The notes: generated by a model from the letters alone, not told the origin. Shown: positions 29,427 through 40,107, numbered from the stretch's first letter. The stretch: DNA of 64,000 nucleotides from Collinsella sp. (GCA_019414025.1 DXMU01000052.1:1-64000); one strand, 5' to 3'. A program made the numbers and translations.

Positions 29427-30866
29427 TTAGTTCTCCTCGGTCTCGGTCGCGGCGGTCTCGGCGAAATTCCAGCCAGCCAGGCGGTCCTTCGCGGTGTCGA
29501 TGTCCAGGTAGTTCTCCTCGCCGTCCATGATTCGCGTAAAGGCGGTAAAGAGATAGTGGGCATCGGTGGGGCCAGGCGAGGCCTCGGGGTGGTACTGGAC
29601 CGAGAAGCACGGGGCGTCGAGCAGCTGGATGCCCTCGGCGGTGCCGTCGTTGAGATTCACATGTGTTAGGCGAATACGGCCAAAGCGCTCGTTCATCACG
29701 ACCGGCGCGATTCCGCGGCGCACCCAGACGCGCAGATCTCCATCGGCCGCATGCTCGGTCTCGCCGTCGGAAAGCTCGGGGACAAGCTTGCCTAAGCTGG
29801 GGAACAGCAGGCCAAAGCCATGGTTTTGCGCGGTGATCTCCACGCGGCGGCTTACCAGGTTCATGACCGGCTGGTTGCCACCGCGGTGACCGAACTTAAG
29901 CTTTTCCATCTGGGCGCCGCAGGCCAGGCTGATCATCTGGTGACCAAGACAAATACCAAAGACCGGCACCTTGCCGATCAGCTGCTGCACCTGCTCGTAG
30001 GTCTCCACCACGGCGTCGGGGTCGCCGGGGCCGTTGGACAAAAAGACGCCATCGGGATTCATGTCGAGCGCCTCACTCGCGGGCGTATCCCACGGCACGA
30101 CGGTAAGGTCGCAGCCGGCGCGGACCAGGCCCTCCAGAATGCCGCGCTTCACACCGCAGTCGTAGGCGACCACTTTGTGACGGGCAGGAGCGGCAACCGC
30201 AAGCGCAAAGTCATGCGTGGCAGGCAGGTCGGCGACCACAAACTCGTGGGGCGCGGGGCAACTTACGGTCTTGACCAGGTTCTCGCCCACCAGCGTGGGC
30301 GCTGCGGCCAGACGCTCGGCAAGCTCGTCGACGTCGAAGATCTCGGTCGAGATAATGCCCATCTTGGAACCATTGTCGCGCAGATGGCGCACCAGAGCGC
30401 GGGTGTCGACACCCTCGATAGCGACAATGCCGTGAGCGCGCAGGTACTCCGGTACACTGACGGCCGAGCGCCAGTTAGAAGGCGTGGCGCACATATCGCG
30501 AACGATCATGCCGCGCATAGCCGGAGCGCTCGCAGGGCGCACGGCGTCGCCGGGGAAGACCGACTGGACATCGGTCTCGTCGATACCGTAGTTGCCGATC
30601 TGCGGATAGGTCATGGTTACGATTTGGCCGGCATAACTCGGGTCGGTCATGACCTCAAAGTAGCCCTCGAGCGAGGTGTTGAAGCAGACTTCGCCGGTCG
30701 CGGTGCCCTCGGCGCCGCATGCACGTCCATAAAAAATGGTCCCATCCTCAAGATACAGGATGCAGGGACCGCAGGTGCCCTTGCTGGTTTTGGCCAGCAT
30801 ACGCTGGCAAAGCTCGCTGGGCGCGAAGGTGCGGGCGGCAGCGCCCGCAGTATGGTTGTTCGCCAT
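29427..30866 (-). CDS. carA: Carbamoyl-phosphate synthase small subunit, enlarged
   Basis: A 479-residue glutaminase subunit of carbamoyl-phosphate synthase. The class I amidotransferase triad is intact: Cys in FGICLGHQM, His and Glu in QYHPEASPGP. At about 100 residues longer than the usual ~380, it has an N-terminal extension of some 35 residues, an insertion of roughly 38 residues between AQNHGFG and VNLNDGT, and a C-terminal tail (LDIDTAKDRLAGWNF...). Start ATG 30866 follows GGGAAGGAGAA. First gene of carA-carB. Confidence 0.96.
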   Translation of the reverse strand: MANNHTAGAAARTFAPSELCQRMLAKTSKGTCGPCILYLEDGTIFYGRACGAEGTATGEVCFNTSLEGYFEVMTDPSYAGQIVTMTYPQIGNYGIDETDVQSVFPGDAVRPASAPAMRGMIVRDMCATPSNWRSAVSVPEYLRAHGIVAIEGVDTRALVRHLRDNGSKMGIISTEIFDVDELAERLAAAPTLVGENLVKTVSCPAPHEFVVADLPATHDFALAVAAPARHKVVAYDCGVKRGILEGLVRAGCDLTVVPWDTPASEALDMNPDGVFLSNGPGDPDAVVETYEQVQQLIGKVPVFGICLGHQMISLACGAQMEKLKFGHRGGNQPVMNLVSRRVEITAQNHGFGLLFPSLGKLVPELSDGETEHAADGDLRVWVRRGIAPVVMNERFGRIRLTHVNLNDGTAEGIQLLDAPCFSVQYHPEASPGPTDAHYLFTAFTRIMDGEENYLDIDTAKDRLAGWNFAETAATETEEN

Positions 30867-31026
30867 AATTCTCCTTCCCGGTCTCACAGGACCGGCTTAA
30901 AGGTGTGTAGTTAGGCCTCGCGGTATTGTAACCGCAAGCATGCCTCATGGCGTTAATTTCATCGAAATGTTTACGAAATGATAATTATGACTTTCTATGC
31001 ATAATGATTTTTTAATCCCCGTCCCA

Positions 31027-31066
31027 GAAAAATCATCCCGCGGGGCTTGTGGCTCACGCGGGATGA
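31027..31066 (-). terminator. Terminator after the membrane protein gene
   Basis: On the minus strand TCATCCCGCG pairs perfectly with CGCGGGATGA, followed by TTTTTC. It is 8 bp past the stop at 31074. Confidence 0.85.
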
Positions 31067-31073
31067 TGGCGTC

Positions 31074-32039
31074 TTACTTTTTCTTGTCCTGTCCCAGCAG
31101 ATCGGACGGCGTTCGGTCAGGCTTGCCGCCGCGGAAAATCTCGCGACCACGCAGACGATGCTCCAGGTCACGTTCGGCCTTTTCCTCGTCAATCTTGGTC
31201 TGGCTCACCACCGGATCCTCAATCAACGACGACACCGAGTTCACCTGCTTCTGAATGCGCTCGGCGATGGTGTCATCCATACTCACGATGCGCATCTTCC
31301 AGTCGATACTCGTGGCGTTGGATGAGCTCTTGGTCCACACGAACGTCAAAATGGCGCTCTGGTGGCCCTGGGCGGGAAACATGCCAAAGAAGGAATCGTG
31401 CTGAATGTTGCTATCCTCGTCGATATAGGCATGCACGTTATACACCACGCGGTCGATCTTATCGTTGAGCAACGCGTTGGTCGCAAGCGCCGCGGCCTGA
31501 ATCTGCCCGTTGGACAGCAGCTCGAGCTCGTTGGCAGACGATGTGTCCAACACCGTCACCTCGACCGTGCCCGTACGCTCATCGGCTTCATCGACGGTAA
31601 AGTCGAGCGGGAACTGCGTAAAGCCGTTGCCCCACTCGAGGCCGCCCTTCAGCGCCGTCGAAACGGTATCGACCGAAACGCTCTCGGACAGGTTGGCGGT
31701 GTTCAGACGACGCATCACGCCGTAGCCAATCTGCATGCCCACGATCAGCACCAAGATGCCGATAACCACGGCCATGGCAGTCTTCGTAATGGTATGGCTC
31801 ACCTGCGAGCCCGAAGGATCGTCCTCGGACAGCGGGTCGATATGTTTTGCCTGGCTCGCGCGGTCCTCGCTGCGCAGCTGCGCTAGCGCCGCTTTGTCAC
31901 CGCGCTTGGCCGCAGCCTCCTTCTCACGCATGCGCTCGGTTCGCTTTTTGGCAAGCGTGGGATCCAAGACACCGGATGCATCGATTTCGGAGAATAACTC
32001 CGTCACTTCTTCCGGAGTCAAAGGGTTCTTGTCAGCCAT
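31074..32039 (-). CDS. Single-pass membrane protein, function unknown
   Basis: A 321-residue protein I do not recognise. The first 80 residues are charged and cytoplasmic-looking (LAKKRTERMREKEAAAKRGDKAALAQ). One hydrophobic helix (ITKTAMAVVIGILVLIVGMQIGYGVM) lies at about residues 83-108. The remainder is an extracytoplasmic-looking alpha/beta domain with VTVLDTSSANELELLSNGQIQAAALATNALLNDKIDRVVYNV, ending in a basic tail. It precedes nothing obvious: the ABC exporter gene ends 19 bp upstream of its start, so the two may be co-transcribed. Possibly an exporter accessory or envelope protein. Confidence 0.75.
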   Translation of the reverse strand: MADKNPLTPEEVTELFSEIDASGVLDPTLAKKRTERMREKEAAAKRGDKAALAQLRSEDRASQAKHIDPLSEDDPSGSQVSHTITKTAMAVVIGILVLIVGMQIGYGVMRRLNTANLSESVSVDTVSTALKGGLEWGNGFTQFPLDFTVDEADERTGTVEVTVLDTSSANELELLSNGQIQAAALATNALLNDKIDRVVYNVHAYIDEDSNIQHDSFFGMFPAQGHQSAILTFVWTKSSSNATSIDWKMRIVSMDDTIAERIQKQVNSVSSLIEDPVVSQTKIDEEKAERDLEHRLRGREIFRGGKPDRTPSDLLGQDKKK

Positions 32040-32058
32040 AAACTTCCTGTCATATCAA

Positions 32059-33831
32059 TCAGTCGAGCTCGTGCGCACGCGCACCTTCGAACTGCATTCG
32101 ATAGTAACGGGCATAGGTGCCGCCACGGGCGAGAAGCTCCTCGTGCGTGCCACGCTCCACAACGCGACCATGCTCAACGGTCGCAATCTCATCGGCGTGT
32201 TTAATGGTCGAGAGACGGTGGGCGATGATGATTGTGGTACGGCCGCGTGCCAGCTCTTCGAGCGACTCCTGGACCGCCTCCTCGCTCTCGTTATCCAAAG
32301 CACTCGTCGCCTCGTCCAAGATCAAGATTTTGGGATTCTTGAGAAACACGCGCGCGATGGCAACGCGCTGTTTCTGTCCGCCCGAAAGACGGCTGCCGCG
32401 CTCGCCCACGACCGTGTCATAGCCCTGTGGAAGCGCCTCGATAAAGGCATCGATGTTGGCGCGACGGGCGGCCTCGGCGATCTCTCCTGCCGTAGCGCCC
32501 GGCTTGCCGTAGGCGATGTTCTCGCCAATCGTGCCGTCAAACAGATAGACATCCTGCTGCACCAGGCCGATGGCGCGACGCAGGCTCTGCTGCGTCACAT
32601 CGCGCACGTCCTGGCCGTCGATGCTAATGGATCCGGCGGCCACGTCATAAAAGCGCGGCAGCAGCGAACAGGTCGTGGACTTGCCACCGCCCGAAGGGCC
32701 AACCAAAGCGATGGTCTGCCCGGGCTTGATGGACAGGTCCATATGGTCGATAACGGTACGCTCGTCGGCATCGCCCTCGCCCAGCTCAACATCCTCGTAG
32801 TTAAAGCACACGTCGTGATACTCCACGGCGCCGGCAGTCACCTGCAGATCCGTAGCGCCCGGCTTGTCCTGGATATCCGGCGCGGTCGAGAGCACCTCGT
32901 CCATACGCTTAAAGCCGGCGATAGCCTTCTGATACGTTTCGGCCGAATTGACGAGTGTCTCGAGCGGCGTGCAGAACAGCGAAATATAGAGTGCAAAGGT
33001 CGCCATATCGACCGCCTGCAGCTGCCCCTGGGCGACCAGCCAGCCGCCCAGCAACACCACGATCACATAGAGCACACCCGAAAGCAGGCCATACGTCGCG
33101 GTATAGACGCCCATGGCGTGATACATGTTCTCCTTGGACGAAAGATAGCGATTGTTTGAGGCGCGGAACTTGAAGCGTTCGGTCTCCTCATTGGCAAAGC
33201 TCTTGACCACGCGCATGCCCGCCAGCGAATCCTGCAGCTGCGCATTGATGCCGCTGATCTTTTTGCGGTTGTCGCTAAAGACCTCGCGCATGCGCATGTT
33301 CTGCCAAAACATGATGACCGCAAACGCCGCCGTCACCACGGCCATGGCGAGCGCCAGCACCGGGGCGATGGTAAAGAGGATCACAAACGAGCCGATAATC
33401 TCGATGCCGCAGATGATGATCCACTCGGGCACGTGGTGCGCCGCCTCGCAGATATCGAACAGGTCGTTGACCACGCGGCTCATCATGTCGCCCGAGCTGT
33501 TGCGGTCGAAGTACGCAAAGCTAAAGCGCTCATACTGGTCGAACAGGTCCTCGCGCATTTTGGACTCCATACGCGCGCCCATCACGTGACCCCAATAGCT
33601 CACAAAATAGCGGCAGGCGCAGCGGATGGCATACATCAGCACCAAGCCCACCGCGATCATGCCGAGCGCCTGCATAATGGCAGCCTGACCCTGGGTAAAC
33701 AGCCCACCGGTCAGATTGCGCAGGATAATGGGGAACGCCAGGTCAATGGCGGCAAGCACCAGAGCACAAACAGTATCAGCAACAAAAAGCCCCATCTGGG
33801 GCTTGTAATACGAAAGAAACCTTTTAAACAT
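32059..33831 (-). CDS. ABC exporter with fused permease and ATPase domains
   Basis: A 590-residue half-transporter of the MsbA/MdlB type, acting as a dimer in the membrane. Residues 1-320 hold six helices (MFKRFLSYYKPQMGLFVADT at the start). The ATPase domain has Walker A GPSGGGKST, signature RLSGGQKQRVAIARVF, Walker B ILILDEATSALD and H-loop IIAHRLSTIKHADEI. Substrate could be a lipid, peptide or drug; there is no sequence basis to choose. It lies upstream of the unknown membrane protein at 31074 with 19 bp between them. Confidence 0.93.
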   Translation of the reverse strand: MFKRFLSYYKPQMGLFVADTVCALVLAAIDLAFPIILRNLTGGLFTQGQAAIMQALGMIAVGLVLMYAIRCACRYFVSYWGHVMGARMESKMREDLFDQYERFSFAYFDRNSSGDMMSRVVNDLFDICEAAHHVPEWIIICGIEIIGSFVILFTIAPVLALAMAVVTAAFAVIMFWQNMRMREVFSDNRKKISGINAQLQDSLAGMRVVKSFANEETERFKFRASNNRYLSSKENMYHAMGVYTATYGLLSGVLYVIVVLLGGWLVAQGQLQAVDMATFALYISLFCTPLETLVNSAETYQKAIAGFKRMDEVLSTAPDIQDKPGATDLQVTAGAVEYHDVCFNYEDVELGEGDADERTVIDHMDLSIKPGQTIALVGPSGGGKSTTCSLLPRFYDVAAGSISIDGQDVRDVTQQSLRRAIGLVQQDVYLFDGTIGENIAYGKPGATAGEIAEAARRANIDAFIEALPQGYDTVVGERGSRLSGGQKQRVAIARVFLKNPKILILDEATSALDNESEEAVQESLEELARGRTTIIIAHRLSTIKHADEIATVEHGRVVERGTHEELLARGGTYARYYRMQFEGARAHELD

Positions 33832-33940
33832 GCAATCCTCGAAGAGAAATAAATAGCGTGAGAAATCCGGTTGAACCGGTCAGGCTGAAAACAAAGCGTC
33901 CCAACAAGCATAACGCCGATGTTCTGGCAGCGTCAGCGAA

Positions 33941-34036
33941 AACGTCCCTAAGCGAGCAAGGTGCCTTGAAAGAGGAGCGACGCGTACTTCGGTACGCGAG
34001 CGACGATTGAAAGGCAGATTGCCGCTTAGGGGCGTT
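33941..34036 (+). ncRNA. Candidate structured RNA element, copy 1
   Basis: A long hairpin: 14 bp (33941-33954 with 34023-34036), a bulged A, 4 bp, an internal loop GGT/AGA, 5 bp (GCCTT/AAGGC), a large purine-rich internal loop (GAAAGAGGAGCGA opposite AGCGACGATTGA), then CGCGTAC capped by TTCG. The gyrB-gyrA gap at 52102-52196 contains an element with the same GGT/AGA loop and GAARGAKGAG and TGAARGGC phrases but different stems. Strand is chosen from the purine-rich loops and is uncertain. Could also be a palindromic DNA repeat. Confidence 0.45.
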
Positions 34037-34050
34037 TGCAGCGTCGACTC

Positions 34051-34078
34051 GTTACGCGGTTTGGTAAAACCGCGTAAC
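34051..34078. repeat. Perfect 12-bp hairpin at the Nudix stop codon
   Basis: GTTACGCGGTTT (34051-34062) and AAACCGCGTAAC (34067-34078) flank a GGTA loop. It abuts the stop codon of the Nudix gene and may terminate it, though no T-tract follows. Confidence 0.7.
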
Positions 34079-34774
34079 CTAGAGCTCGGCCCCACCCAAG
34101 CGGTGCGCGATGCTATCGCAGGCCAAGGCGCCCACGACGGTCTTGGCGTCTTCGATCTTGCCGTCGAGCACGGCGTCGATCAGCTCGTGCAGCGGCACCA
34201 GGTCCACGTTGACAAACTCGTCATCATCGGGGTTGGGCGCATCAAACTCGAGCTTGGTAGCCAAGTAGATGTGGATGATCTCATCGCAAAAACCGCAGGA
34301 CGTGACAATCGACGTCAAAAAGCGAATGCGACCAGCCCTAAAGCCCGTCTCCTCATGCAGTTCGCGCTTGGCGCAATCGAGCGGGTCCTCGCCTGGATCG
34401 AGCTTGCCGGCGGGAATCTCGACCGTCACGCGGTCGATGGCAGTGCGATACTGACGTACCAGCACGATCTTGCCGTTCTCGGTCAGTGCCACAACGGCCG
34501 CCGCGCCCGGATGGCGAACGATATCGCGGGCGCTGCGGTGACCGTTGGGCAGCTCAACCTCAAGACGGTGGACGTCGAGGATCTTGCCCTTCCAGGCGCA
34601 CTCCTCCGAAAGAATCTTCTCGTGCAGCAGGGCGTCATGCGGGTCGTCGTCGCCCAGCACCAGCGCCGGCTCGTCAGCGACCTCGCCACCAGGCTCGCCC
34701 TCGGCGTGTCCATACATGCGGCCGTCTTCCTCGACGATCTGCGCGTCCACGAGCTCTTCGTTCTTCTCGTCCAT
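34079..34774 (-). CDS. Nudix hydrolase, ADP-ribose pyrophosphatase type
   Basis: A 231-residue Nudix protein. The full Nudix box is present as GKLDPGEDPLDCAKRELHEETGF (G-x5-E-x7-REL-xx-EE-x-GF), with KIVLVRQYRTAIDRVTVEIPAG before it, the pattern of ADP-ribose pyrophosphatases. The N-terminal ~65 residues are an acidic extension not needed for the fold. Start ATG 34774 is preferred over 34783 because GAGAGGA is 9 bp upstream of the former. It follows purD by 21 bp and may share its transcript. Confidence 0.92.
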   Translation of the reverse strand: MDEKNEELVDAQIVEEDGRMYGHAEGEPGGEVADEPALVLGDDDPHDALLHEKILSEECAWKGKILDVHRLEVELPNGHRSARDIVRHPGAAAVVALTENGKIVLVRQYRTAIDRVTVEIPAGKLDPGEDPLDCAKRELHEETGFRAGRIRFLTSIVTSCGFCDEIIHIYLATKLEFDAPNPDDDEFVNVDLVPLHELIDAVLDGKIEDAKTVVGALACDSIAHRLGGAEL

Positions 34775-34795
34775 CCGTCTCATTCCTCTCGGATT

Positions 34796-36100
<1,305 letters not shown>

Positions 36101-36154
36101 GGGTGCCTCCTCTATGGATTACCGGCCCGCTCCGCGCGGGCCCATTACAAGCAA

Positions 36155-36196
36155 ATATACCCCTCGGCCGCCCATCTGGGCTGCAAAGGGGTATAT
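36155..36196 (-). terminator. Probable terminator of purA
   Basis: ATATACCCCT (36155-36164) pairs perfectly with AGGGGTATAT (36187-36196), with GCCCA/TGGGC nested inside; the minus-strand tail is TTTGC, a weak T-tract. A second hairpin GGCCCGC/GCGGGCC sits at 36124-36142. Confidence 0.65.
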
Positions 36197-36218
36197 CGCA
36201 ATAACCAAATAACGCCGA

Positions 36219-37505
36219 TTACTTCCAGAATCGGTTGATGATCTGCTCGCGACCGGCGCCGACGCCGATGAACGTCACGCGGGTGTGTGCCAGATCCTCG
36301 ATAAATGCCACGTAGTCCTGAGCCTCCTGCGGCAGCTCATCAAAGCTGCGGCAGCCGGTGATGTCGCACTTCCAGCCAGGGAGCTCCTCGTAGATGGGCT
36401 TGGCATGCTCAAAACGCACCTGGTGCTCGGGCACGCTCGTGTAGCGCTCGCCGTCGACGTCATAGGCAACGCACACCTTAATGGTGTCGAAGGCCGAAAG
36501 CACGTCGAGCTTGGTCACGGCGATGTCGGTGAGGCCGTTGACGCGCGAGGCATAGTTGGCGATAGGGCCGTCAAACCAGCCGCAGCGACGACGGCGACCG
36601 GTGGTCACGCCGTACTCGTAGCCCTCCTCGGTCAGCGTGTGGCCGGCCTCGGACTCATAGGAAAGCTCGGTGGGCATGGGGCCCGAACCGACGCGGGTGA
36701 TATAGGCCTTCATGACGCCCAGCACGCGGTCGACGTTCTTCATGCCGACGCCGGAACCGGTAATGGCGCCGCCGGCGGTGCAGTTAGAAGACGTCACGTA
36801 CGGATAGGTGCCGTGATCGATGTCGAGCAGCGTCGCCTGGGCGCCCTCAAACAGCAAATCCTTGCCCTCATCGATCATGTTGTTGAGCAGCAGGCTCGTC
36901 TCGGTGATGTAGGGGCGCAGGCGCTCGGCCATGGGCAGGTACTCATCGCAAATCTGATCCACGGTGTAGGTGGGCAGGCTGTAGATGAGCTCTAGCTCGG
37001 GGTTCACGCGGGCAAGAGCGGTCTCCAGCTTATCGCGGAACAGCGCCTCATCCAGCATGTCCTGCATACGCAGGCCAATACGGGCCATCTTGTCCTGGTA
37101 GCACGGACCGATGCCGCGCTTGGTGGTACCGATGTTCTTCTTGCCGAGCTTCTGCTCAAAGGCGCCATCCAGATCGATGTGGTACGGCATGATGACATGC
37201 GCGTTGCCGCTGATCTTGAGATTCTTGGTGGTGATGCCGTCGGCCTCGAACATGTCGATCTCCTCAAGGACGACCTTGGGGTTGACGACGCAGCCGTTAC
37301 CGATCACCGACACGTGGTCGGAATACATGATGCCGGAGGGCACCTGGTGCAGGCCGTACTTCTTGCCGTTGACGACGATGGTGTGGCCGGCGTTGTTGCC
37401 GCCCGAATAGCGCACGACGGCATCAAAGTCGCCGGCGACCAGGTCGCAGATCTTACCCTTGCCCTCATCGCCCCACTGGGCACCGACCAAAACGGTTGAC
37501 GGCAT
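36219..37505 (-). CDS. purA: Adenylosuccinate synthase
   Basis: A 428-residue GTP-dependent enzyme joining IMP and aspartate on the way to AMP. Signatures: VLVGAQWGDEGKGKICDLVAG, NNAGHTI, GIGPCYQDKMARIG, and the C-terminal TTGRRRRCGWFDG. ATG 37505 follows GTGAGGAGT. It lies between dnaB (91 bp upstream) and purD, and is followed by a hairpin, so it is probably transcribed alone or with dnaB. Confidence 0.97.
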   Translation of the reverse strand: MPSTVLVGAQWGDEGKGKICDLVAGDFDAVVRYSGGNNAGHTIVVNGKKYGLHQVPSGIMYSDHVSVIGNGCVVNPKVVLEEIDMFEADGITTKNLKISGNAHVIMPYHIDLDGAFEQKLGKKNIGTTKRGIGPCYQDKMARIGLRMQDMLDEALFRDKLETALARVNPELELIYSLPTYTVDQICDEYLPMAERLRPYITETSLLLNNMIDEGKDLLFEGAQATLLDIDHGTYPYVTSSNCTAGGAITGSGVGMKNVDRVLGVMKAYITRVGSGPMPTELSYESEAGHTLTEEGYEYGVTTGRRRRCGWFDGPIANYASRVNGLTDIAVTKLDVLSAFDTIKVCVAYDVDGERYTSVPEHQVRFEHAKPIYEELPGWKCDITGCRSFDELPQEAQDYVAFIEDLAHTRVTFIGVGAGREQIINRFWK

Positions 37506-37596
37506 GTTTACTCCTCACATTCATGGACTGTCCGCGCACCGCAAGCGCGCAGAAGCACAAAACATTCCCAGTATACCCGTGCAACGGGCGCCTGTC

Positions 37597-38988
37597 CTAC
37601 TCCTCGGTATGCGCCCCATCAAGCTCATAGAACTTGGTGGATGCCGGCAGGAACATCAGGTCGACGTCGCCGATCGGGCCCGAACGGTTCTTTGCCACGA
37701 CGATACGCGTAACGCCCTCGTCGGGTCGGTCGTCGCGCGAGGCCTCGGCCTCGTCGGCGGATCGGTCCAAGAACATGACGATATCGGCGTCCTGCTCGAT
37801 GGAGCCCGATTCACGCAGGTCGGACAGCTGCGGGCGCTTGCCGGTACGGGATTCAACCTGACGCGACAGCTGCGACAGCGCGATCAGCGGAATCTTGAGC
37901 TCCTTGGCCATAATCTTCAGGCCACGCGACATCTCGGAGACCTCGACGGTGCGGCTCTCGGAACGACGTCCCGGCGGGGGGCTCACCAGCTGCAGGTAGT
38001 CCAGGATGATGATGGCCTTCTCCTTGTTATGGAGCATGCGGCGGCTCTTGGCGCGAATCTCGGTCACCGTGGTGCCGGGCGTATCGTCAATCAGAATATC
38101 GAGCTTGGACAGCGTCTGCGTGGCCTCATTGATGTTGGCCCACTGCTCGGGACTAATGCGGCCCGTACGGAAGTCGCTGATCGAGATCATGGCATAGGCG
38201 CAAATCAGACGCTGGGCAATTTCCTTGCCCGACATCTCCAGCGAGAAGAAGCCGACGGTATAGCCCGCAGCGGCGGCATTGAGCGCCAAGTTCAGGGCGA
38301 ACGACGTCTTACCCACGGCGGGGCGGGCGCCGATAATGATGAGCTGGCCCTCGCGGAAGCCCATGAGCATACGGTCGAGCGACGGGAAGCCCGTGGGCAC
38401 GCCTGCAGCCTGACCGCCGGCCTTGCACACTTCCTCGGCCTCGTTATAGGCCTCGACCATAAACTCGGTCAGCGTCTTGTAGCTCGACTTAACCTCACGC
38501 GCCGTGACCTTAAGCAGCTTGCTCTCGGCCAGCTCCACGACCTCCTTGGTGTCGGTGGGGGCGTTGTAGGCCAGCGCGTTGATCTCGTTGGTGGCGCCAA
38601 TCAGCTCGCGCAGCATCGAGTCGCGACGAACGATGGCGGCATGGTGCTGCCAGTTGACGAGCGACAGGGTCTGACCCATCAGCTCCAAAATGTATGCCTC
38701 GCCGCCCACGGCATCGAGCTTGTTGATGCTTCGCAGGTAATCGATCAGCGAGATGGAGTCGATGGGGATGCGGCTGTTGTACATATCGACCATCGCGGTA
38801 TAGATGGTCTTATGAATGGGCCGGTAGAAGTCATCGGGCTGCAGTTCGACCTGGGCCTCTTCGACCACCTCGGGCGATAGCAGCATAGCGGCCAGTACGT
38901 TGGCCTCTGCATCTTGGTTTTGGGGGAGACCCAACTTGGAGCCACGGTCCTCGACCGTCAGCCCCGTCTCCCTATCGTCATATGCCAT
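37597..38988 (-). CDS. dnaB: Replicative DNA helicase
   Basis: A 463-residue DnaB hexameric helicase that unwinds DNA ahead of the fork. N-terminal scaffold (LPQNQDAEANVLAAMLLSPE), linker, and RecA-like domain with Walker A GARPAVGKTS, Walker B IIILDYLQL and ALSQLSRQVESRTGKRPQLSDLRESGSIEQDADIV are all seen; no intein. Of three clustered ATGs (39000, 38994, 38988), 38988 has GAGG six bases upstream. It follows the rpsF-ssb-rpsR-rplI group after a terminator, as in many bacteria. Confidence 0.97.
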   Translation of the reverse strand: MAYDDRETGLTVEDRGSKLGLPQNQDAEANVLAAMLLSPEVVEEAQVELQPDDFYRPIHKTIYTAMVDMYNSRIPIDSISLIDYLRSINKLDAVGGEAYILELMGQTLSLVNWQHHAAIVRRDSMLRELIGATNEINALAYNAPTDTKEVVELAESKLLKVTAREVKSSYKTLTEFMVEAYNEAEEVCKAGGQAAGVPTGFPSLDRMLMGFREGQLIIIGARPAVGKTSFALNLALNAAAAGYTVGFFSLEMSGKEIAQRLICAYAMISISDFRTGRISPEQWANINEATQTLSKLDILIDDTPGTTVTEIRAKSRRMLHNKEKAIIILDYLQLVSPPPGRRSESRTVEVSEMSRGLKIMAKELKIPLIALSQLSRQVESRTGKRPQLSDLRESGSIEQDADIVMFLDRSADEAEASRDDRPDEGVTRIVVAKNRSGPIGDVDLMFLPASTKFYELDGAHTEE

Positions 38989-39141
38989 GAGCATCCTCAT
39001 TCATATCGCTTGCGAGCATCCATAGTATCAGCCACGGCTATAAATCGAGCCGCGCCTTGGCAATCATCACCGAACCAAACGGATGAACGGTCCCATACAC
39101 GGGGCCGCATCTCAATGACCGCCACGACACTCACCCAGCGC

Positions 39142-39181
39142 AAAAAAATAAAAGGGCGCCCTGGTCTCCCAGAGCGCCCTT
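39142..39181 (-). terminator. Terminator of the rpsF-ssb-rpsR-rplI operon
   Basis: On the minus strand a 13-bp stem (AAGGGCGCTCTGG with its partner, 4-nt loop) is followed by TTTTATTTTTTT. It begins 33 bp after the rplI stop. Confidence 0.92.
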
Positions 39182-39213
39182 CTTAGAACAAGATTGTTGC
39201 GTTGCAGCAAATG

Positions 39214-39753
39214 CTACTCGGCAGCAGCCTCGGTCTCGACCTCGGCGGTCTCGGTCTCGGCGACCTCAGCGGTCTCCTCAACCTCAGCCTCGGCAGCGAG
39301 CTCCTCGGCGGTAACGCCGACGAGAACGACAACCTCGGCCTTGATCTCGCGGTACAGCGAGATAGCGACGGTGTGGGCACCGGCAACCTTGATGGGCTTA
39401 CCGAGCTCGACGCGCTTGCGGTCGATGTCCATACCGAGCTGATCCTTGATGGCGTCAGCGATCATAGCGGCGGTAACGGAGCCAAAGAGGATGCCCTCGT
39501 CGCCAACCTTGACGTCAACGGTGACCTGCTTGCCCTCGAAGGCAGCCTTGGTCTCGTTGGCGGTAGCCAGACGGACGGCCTCGCGCTTGGCGATGTTGTT
39601 GCGACGCTCGTCAAGCTGCTTGAGGTTGCCCTTGGTGGCGGCAACAGCGAGCTTCTTGGGGAACAGGAAGTTCTCAGCGTAACCCTGAGCGACCTCTACG
39701 ACGTCACCCTCGCCGCCCTTGCCCTTGATCTCATCGAGAAGAATAACCTTCAT
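39214..39753 (-). CDS. rplI: Ribosomal protein bL9 with acidic tail
   Basis: A 179-residue large-subunit protein L9. The N-terminal RNA-binding domain (MKVILLDEIKGKGGEGDVVEVAQGYAENFLFP) and the C-domain (GSVTAAMIADAIKDQLGMDIDRKRV) are normal. Residues about 150-179 form an extra Glu/Ala/Thr/Val tail (EVEETAEVAETETAEVETE), about 30 residues beyond the usual 150. Last gene of the operon, 15 bp after rpsR. Confidence 0.97.
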   Translation of the reverse strand: MKVILLDEIKGKGGEGDVVEVAQGYAENFLFPKKLAVAATKGNLKQLDERRNNIAKREAVRLATANETKAAFEGKQVTVDVKVGDEGILFGSVTAAMIADAIKDQLGMDIDRKRVELGKPIKVAGAHTVAISLYREIKAEVVVLVGVTAEELAAEAEVEETAEVAETETAEVETEAAAE

Positions 39754-39768
39754 GATGCGTCTCCCTTC

Positions 39769-40035
39769 TTAGCCGCGGTCGCGGTTGCCACGAGAGGAAA
39801 CCACGGGGACGGTGTACGGCAGGAGAGCCATCTCGCGGGCGCGCTTGATGGCGTTGGCGATGTCATGCTGATGCTGCGTGCAAGCGCCAGTGACGCGACG
39901 GGGCTTGATCTTGCCACGGTCGGTCATGTACTTACGGAGAAGCTGAGTGTCCTTATAGTCGATGAACTCAGTGTTCTCCTTGCAGAACTGGCAGTACTTA
40001 CGACGCGGCTGACGTGCAGAATAATCATTAGCCAT
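39769..40035 (-). CDS. rpsR: Ribosomal protein bS18
   Basis: An 88-residue small-subunit protein. It is the zinc-binding form: CQFC near residue 15 with a later Cys/His pair (GACTQHQHDI). Core motifs YKDTQLLRKYMTDRGKI and AIKRAREMALLPY are standard. ATG 40035 has GAAAGGTAT upstream; the frame opening to 40086 is not used. It lies between ssb and rplI. Confidence 0.97.
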   Translation of the reverse strand: MANDYSARQPRRKYCQFCKENTEFIDYKDTQLLRKYMTDRGKIKPRRVTGACTQHQHDIANAIKRAREMALLPYTVPVVSSRGNRDRG

Positions 40036-40107
40036 GTCAAAATACCTTTCATTTGGCAACTTCGGCGAGCCGAAGCCGCCTCTCACTCAAAAATAGGTGA
40101 ACAACCC

